Shown here one piece after another: positions 61,771 to 64,000 of a DNA stretch of 64,000 nucleotides. The notes below the pieces were generated by a model. That model searched no databases. It worked only from the letters and a program-made list of their open reading frames with translations, and was not told where the DNA came from. How positions within the stretch are numbered: position 1 is the stretch's first letter; every line of letters begins with the position of its first letter. This DNA is from Lachnoclostridium edouardi. Lineage in GTDB: Bacteria; Bacillota; Clostridia; Lachnospirales; Lachnospiraceae. The stretch lies in NCBI RefSeq assembly GCF_900240245.1, contig NZ_OESQ01000001.1:1961672-2025671 (forward strand). The letters run 5' to 3'. A program made the translations under genes and the position numbers.

Positions 61771-62546
61771 TGCAGAATTATTCAGGGGAAGCAGGATTGC
61801 AGTATCATTTACAAATCAGAAAAGGCGATGTAGGCCGCTATGTGATTTTACCGGGAGATCCTAAAAGATGTGAAAAAATCGCCGCATATTTTGACCACAG
61901 TAAACTGGTGGCTGACAGCAGAGAGTACGTTACCTACACAGGTTATTTAGACGGGGAAATGGTCAGCGTTACATCTACAGGAATCGGCGGTCCGTCGGCC
62001 TCTATTGCAATGGAGGAATTAGTGAAGTGCGGAGCAGATACATTTATCAGAGTGGGAACGTGCGGCGGCATTGATATAAATGTAAAAGGCGGCGATATTG
62101 TAATTGCCACAGGCGCTGTCCGCATGGAAGGCACCAGCAGGGAATATGCTCCTATAGAGTTTCCGGCAGTTGCAGATCTGGACGTGACAAACGCTTTAAT
62201 AGCAGCGGGAAAAGCCTTAGGATACACATGTCATACGGGAGTCGTCCAGTGCAAGGACGCTTTTTACGGCCAGCATGAACCAGAAAAAATGCCTGTCAGC
62301 TATGAGCTTTTAAATAAGTGGGAGGCATGGAAGCGTTTAGGCTGTAAGGCCTCTGAGATGGAGTCGGCGGCTTTGTTTATTGTAGCCAGCTATTTAAAGG
62401 TTCGATGCGGATCAGATTTTTTGGTAGTGGGAAATCAGGAAAGAGAGGCAGCCGGACTGGATAATCCTATTGTCCATGACACAGAAGCTCCTATTAAAGT
62501 GGGAATAGAAGCTGTCAGAAGGCTGATTCAGGAAGACAGAAAATGA
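61767..62546 (+). CDS. udp: Uridine phosphorylase-family nucleoside phosphorylase
   Basis: 259 residues. [16 protein letters not shown] (phosphate binding), [26 protein letters not shown] and SEMESAALF match the NP-I family, uridine phosphorylase branch. It cleaves uridine, and possibly other nucleosides, with phosphate to give ribose-1-phosphate, which the next enzyme in the operon isomerises. Confidence 0.92.
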   Translation: MMQNYSGEAGLQYHLQIRKGDVGRYVILPGDPKRCEKIAAYFDHSKLVADSREYVTYTGYLDGEMVSVTSTGIGGPSASIAMEELVKCGADTFIRVGTCGGIDINVKGGDIVIATGAVRMEGTSREYAPIEFPAVADLDVTNALIAAGKALGYTCHTGVVQCKDAFYGQHEPEKMPVSYELLNKWEAWKRLGCKASEMESAALFIVASYLKVRCGSDFLVVGNQEREAAGLDNPIVHDTEAPIKVGIEAVRRLIQEDRK

Positions 62547-62575
62547 ATTGACAGAACAGGAAGGTGCAGGAAGCA

Positions 62576-63769
62576 ATGAGAAGATATAAAAGAATATTTA
62601 CAGTGGTGCTGGATTCCTTGGGAATTGGAGCCATGGAGGAAGCCAAAGATTACGGGGATGCTGGAGCCGATACCTTGGGGCATATTGCAGAAAATACAAA
62701 GCAGTTTCACATACCTAATTTGCAAAGGCTGGGGATAGGAAACATCCGCCCTCTGCACGGCGTAAATCCGGCAAAGGAGCCTTTGGGAAAATATACGGCT
62801 TTAAAGGAAAAAAGCCTTGGAAAAGACACAATGACAGGCCACTGGGAGATGATGGGCCTTTATATTACCTCGCCTTTTAAAACATTTACTGAACACGGAT
62901 TTCCCAAGGAGCTGATAGATGAGCTGTCAAAAAGAACAGGGCGGGTGATTATTGGAAATAAAAGCGCCAGCGGCACGGAAATATTAGATGAGCTGGGGGA
63001 GGAAGAAATAAACAAAGGTCATTTAATTGTTTATACCTCGGCGGATTCTGTTTTGCAGATATGTGGAAATGAAGAAACAATGGGCCTGGAAACCTTATAT
63101 CACTATTGTGAGATTGCCAGAGAACTGACCTTAAAAGATCAGTGGAAGGTAGGGCGCGTGATTGCCAGGTCATATACTGGAAAGAAAAAAGGAGAGTTTG
63201 TAAGAACCTCCAACCGCCACGACTATGCATTAAAGCCTTTTGGCCCCACTGTATTAAATGCCTTAAAAGATAAGGGATATGATGTGATATCAGTAGGAAA
63301 AATATTTGATATTTTTGACGGGGAGGGTTTAACAGAAGCTTATAAATCTAAATCCTCTGTTCACGGAATGGAGCAGACGATAGAAATAGCCGGCAAGTCT
63401 TTCACAGGACTGTGTTTTACAAATCTGGTAGATTTTGACGCCCTGTGGGGGCACAGAAGAAATGTGGAAGGTTATGCAAAAGAGCTGGAAAGGTTTGACA
63501 AAAAGCTGGGAGAGCTGATGAATGCTTTAAAGGAAGACGATCTGTTGATTTTAACAGCTGATCATGGCAATGACCCGACTTATACTGGAACAGATCACAC
63601 CAGAGAGAAGGTTCCCTTTATAGCCTGGTCGCCGTCTATGGAGGCAGGAGGCCCGCTGCCAGAACAGGAAACCTTTGCTGTAATTGGAGCTACAATCGCC
63701 TGCAACTTTCAGGTGAAAATGCCTGATGGCTGCATTGGAACCTCCTTATTAGATCTTTTGTCCGTATGA
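62576..63769 (+). CDS. deoB: Phosphopentomutase
   Basis: 397 residues from the ATG at 62576; GTG 62564 is an alternative. Metal-binding alkaline-phosphatase-like motifs: [31 protein letters not shown] (with the catalytic threonine) and [18 protein letters not shown]. It interconverts ribose-1-phosphate and ribose-5-phosphate, feeding nucleoside carbon into the pentose phosphate pathway. Confidence 0.97.
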   Translation: MRRYKRIFTVVLDSLGIGAMEEAKDYGDAGADTLGHIAENTKQFHIPNLQRLGIGNIRPLHGVNPAKEPLGKYTALKEKSLGKDTMTGHWEMMGLYITSPFKTFTEHGFPKELIDELSKRTGRVIIGNKSASGTEILDELGEEEINKGHLIVYTSADSVLQICGNEETMGLETLYHYCEIARELTLKDQWKVGRVIARSYTGKKKGEFVRTSNRHDYALKPFGPTVLNALKDKGYDVISVGKIFDIFDGEGLTEAYKSKSSVHGMEQTIEIAGKSFTGLCFTNLVDFDALWGHRRNVEGYAKELERFDKKLGELMNALKEDDLLILTADHGNDPTYTGTDHTREKVPFIAWSPSMEAGGPLPEQETFAVIGATIACNFQVKMPDGCIGTSLLDLLSV

Positions 63770-63851
63770 GTAGTAAAATGTATATAGAAAGCATGTACAC
63801 TGACCTTAATTGCTACTTTATACAGGGAGATTTTAGAAAGGATTAGGGAGA

Positions 63852-64000
63852 ATGAAAAAATTTTTACTGGAAAAGAAAATTAATGTGTTTACATTAATTA
63901 TTGCCATGGCCTTTACTGTTGCTGTTTCTGTGCCTTTTGCATCCGGAAGAGGCGGCAGCCCGGGGCTTACAGAAAATACAGTAGGCGCGGAAAGTACAGA
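63852..64000 (+). CDS. Start of a secreted protein gene (cut by the window end)
   Basis: Starts MKKFLLEKKINVFTLIIAM, a classic signal peptide (basic start, hydrophobic core, small residues near FASG), followed by a glycine-rich segment. TTAGGGAG lies upstream. About 49 codons are visible and the rest is outside the window, so no family can be given. Confidence 0.65.
   Translation, partial: MKKFLLEKKINVFTLIIAMAFTVAVSVPFASGRGGSPGLTENTVGAEST

Overview
The window looks like a chromosome segment of an anaerobic, spore-forming Firmicute of the Lachnospiraceae / Clostridium cluster XIVa type. Supporting signs are the moderate-to-low G+C, strong AGGAGG-type ribosome binding sites, a CwlD-type sporulation amidase, a Spo0A-type DNA-binding domain, MutS2, YhaM, AsnA, a fermentative iron-sulfur L-serine dehydratase and a choloylglycine-hydrolase-family enzyme typical of gut bacteria. 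No rRNA, tRNA or CRISPR array was seen.

Layout. 1-4100 is the right end of an integrative element: two XRE regulators (one with an S24-like domain that has lost its catalytic pair), a 33-residue microprotein with its own promoter and terminator, a stand-alone Spo0A DNA-binding domain, a small coupled ORF and a large serine recombinase. The recombinase frame ends inside the catalytic-motif coding region of a cwlD-like spore-cortex amidase gene whose 3' part continues to 4627. This is read as an attR junction and is the strongest lead in the window, because a sporulation gene split by a recombinase element recalls skin-type developmental rearrangements. 4663-11269 is a complete Wadjet (jetABCD) anti-plasmid operon, probably type II, followed by an AEC transporter and proC. 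13304-21078 is one operon for a hydroxy acid, probably glycerate: LarA-like racemase, glycerate 2-kinase, a divergent enolase, a GntR regulator and a TctCBA transporter. A YafQ/RelB-type toxin-antitoxin pair and asnA follow.

23-43 kb is mostly housekeeping: TsaC/Sua5, dCMP deaminase, B12-radical SAM protein, endonuclease III, a DnaQ-type exonuclease, VanW protein, Lrp regulator plus aminotransferase, TrmL, a PadR-controlled SEDS-like membrane protein, a two-component system, MutS2, an HtrA-like pseudoprotease, YhaM and RlmD. 43.2-48.7 kb is a decayed accessory island: RhuM, a truncated DUF2971 gene, a broken Ser/Thr kinase, an AAA/DUF4143 ATPase, a second dead RhuM copy, a Fst/TxpA-like small toxin and a frameshifted membrane protein. 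48.7-54.3 kb is a trehalose PTS operon with its TreR repressor and three palindromic operators, then a fructokinase-like gene. 54.3-57.5 kb is a metal-resistance locus: an unusual ArsR-AraC fusion regulator, a metallochaperone-like HMA protein, and a P-type ATPase gene broken by a frameshift. 57.5-64 kb holds L-serine dehydratase subunits, a penicillin-V-acylase/bile-salt-hydrolase-like enzyme, D-serine ammonia-lyase, uridine phosphorylase, phosphopentomutase and the start of a secreted protein.

A roughly 180-base repeat with complementary ends and several nested stems occurs at 13026 and 21797. A minimal fragment holding only its two ends occurs at 40580. It matches no family I recognise and could be a structured RNA or a miniature mobile element.

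All function calls rest on reading the sequence and on family knowledge; no database search was run. Start codons were moved from the longest ORF where the ribosome binding site favours an internal start.
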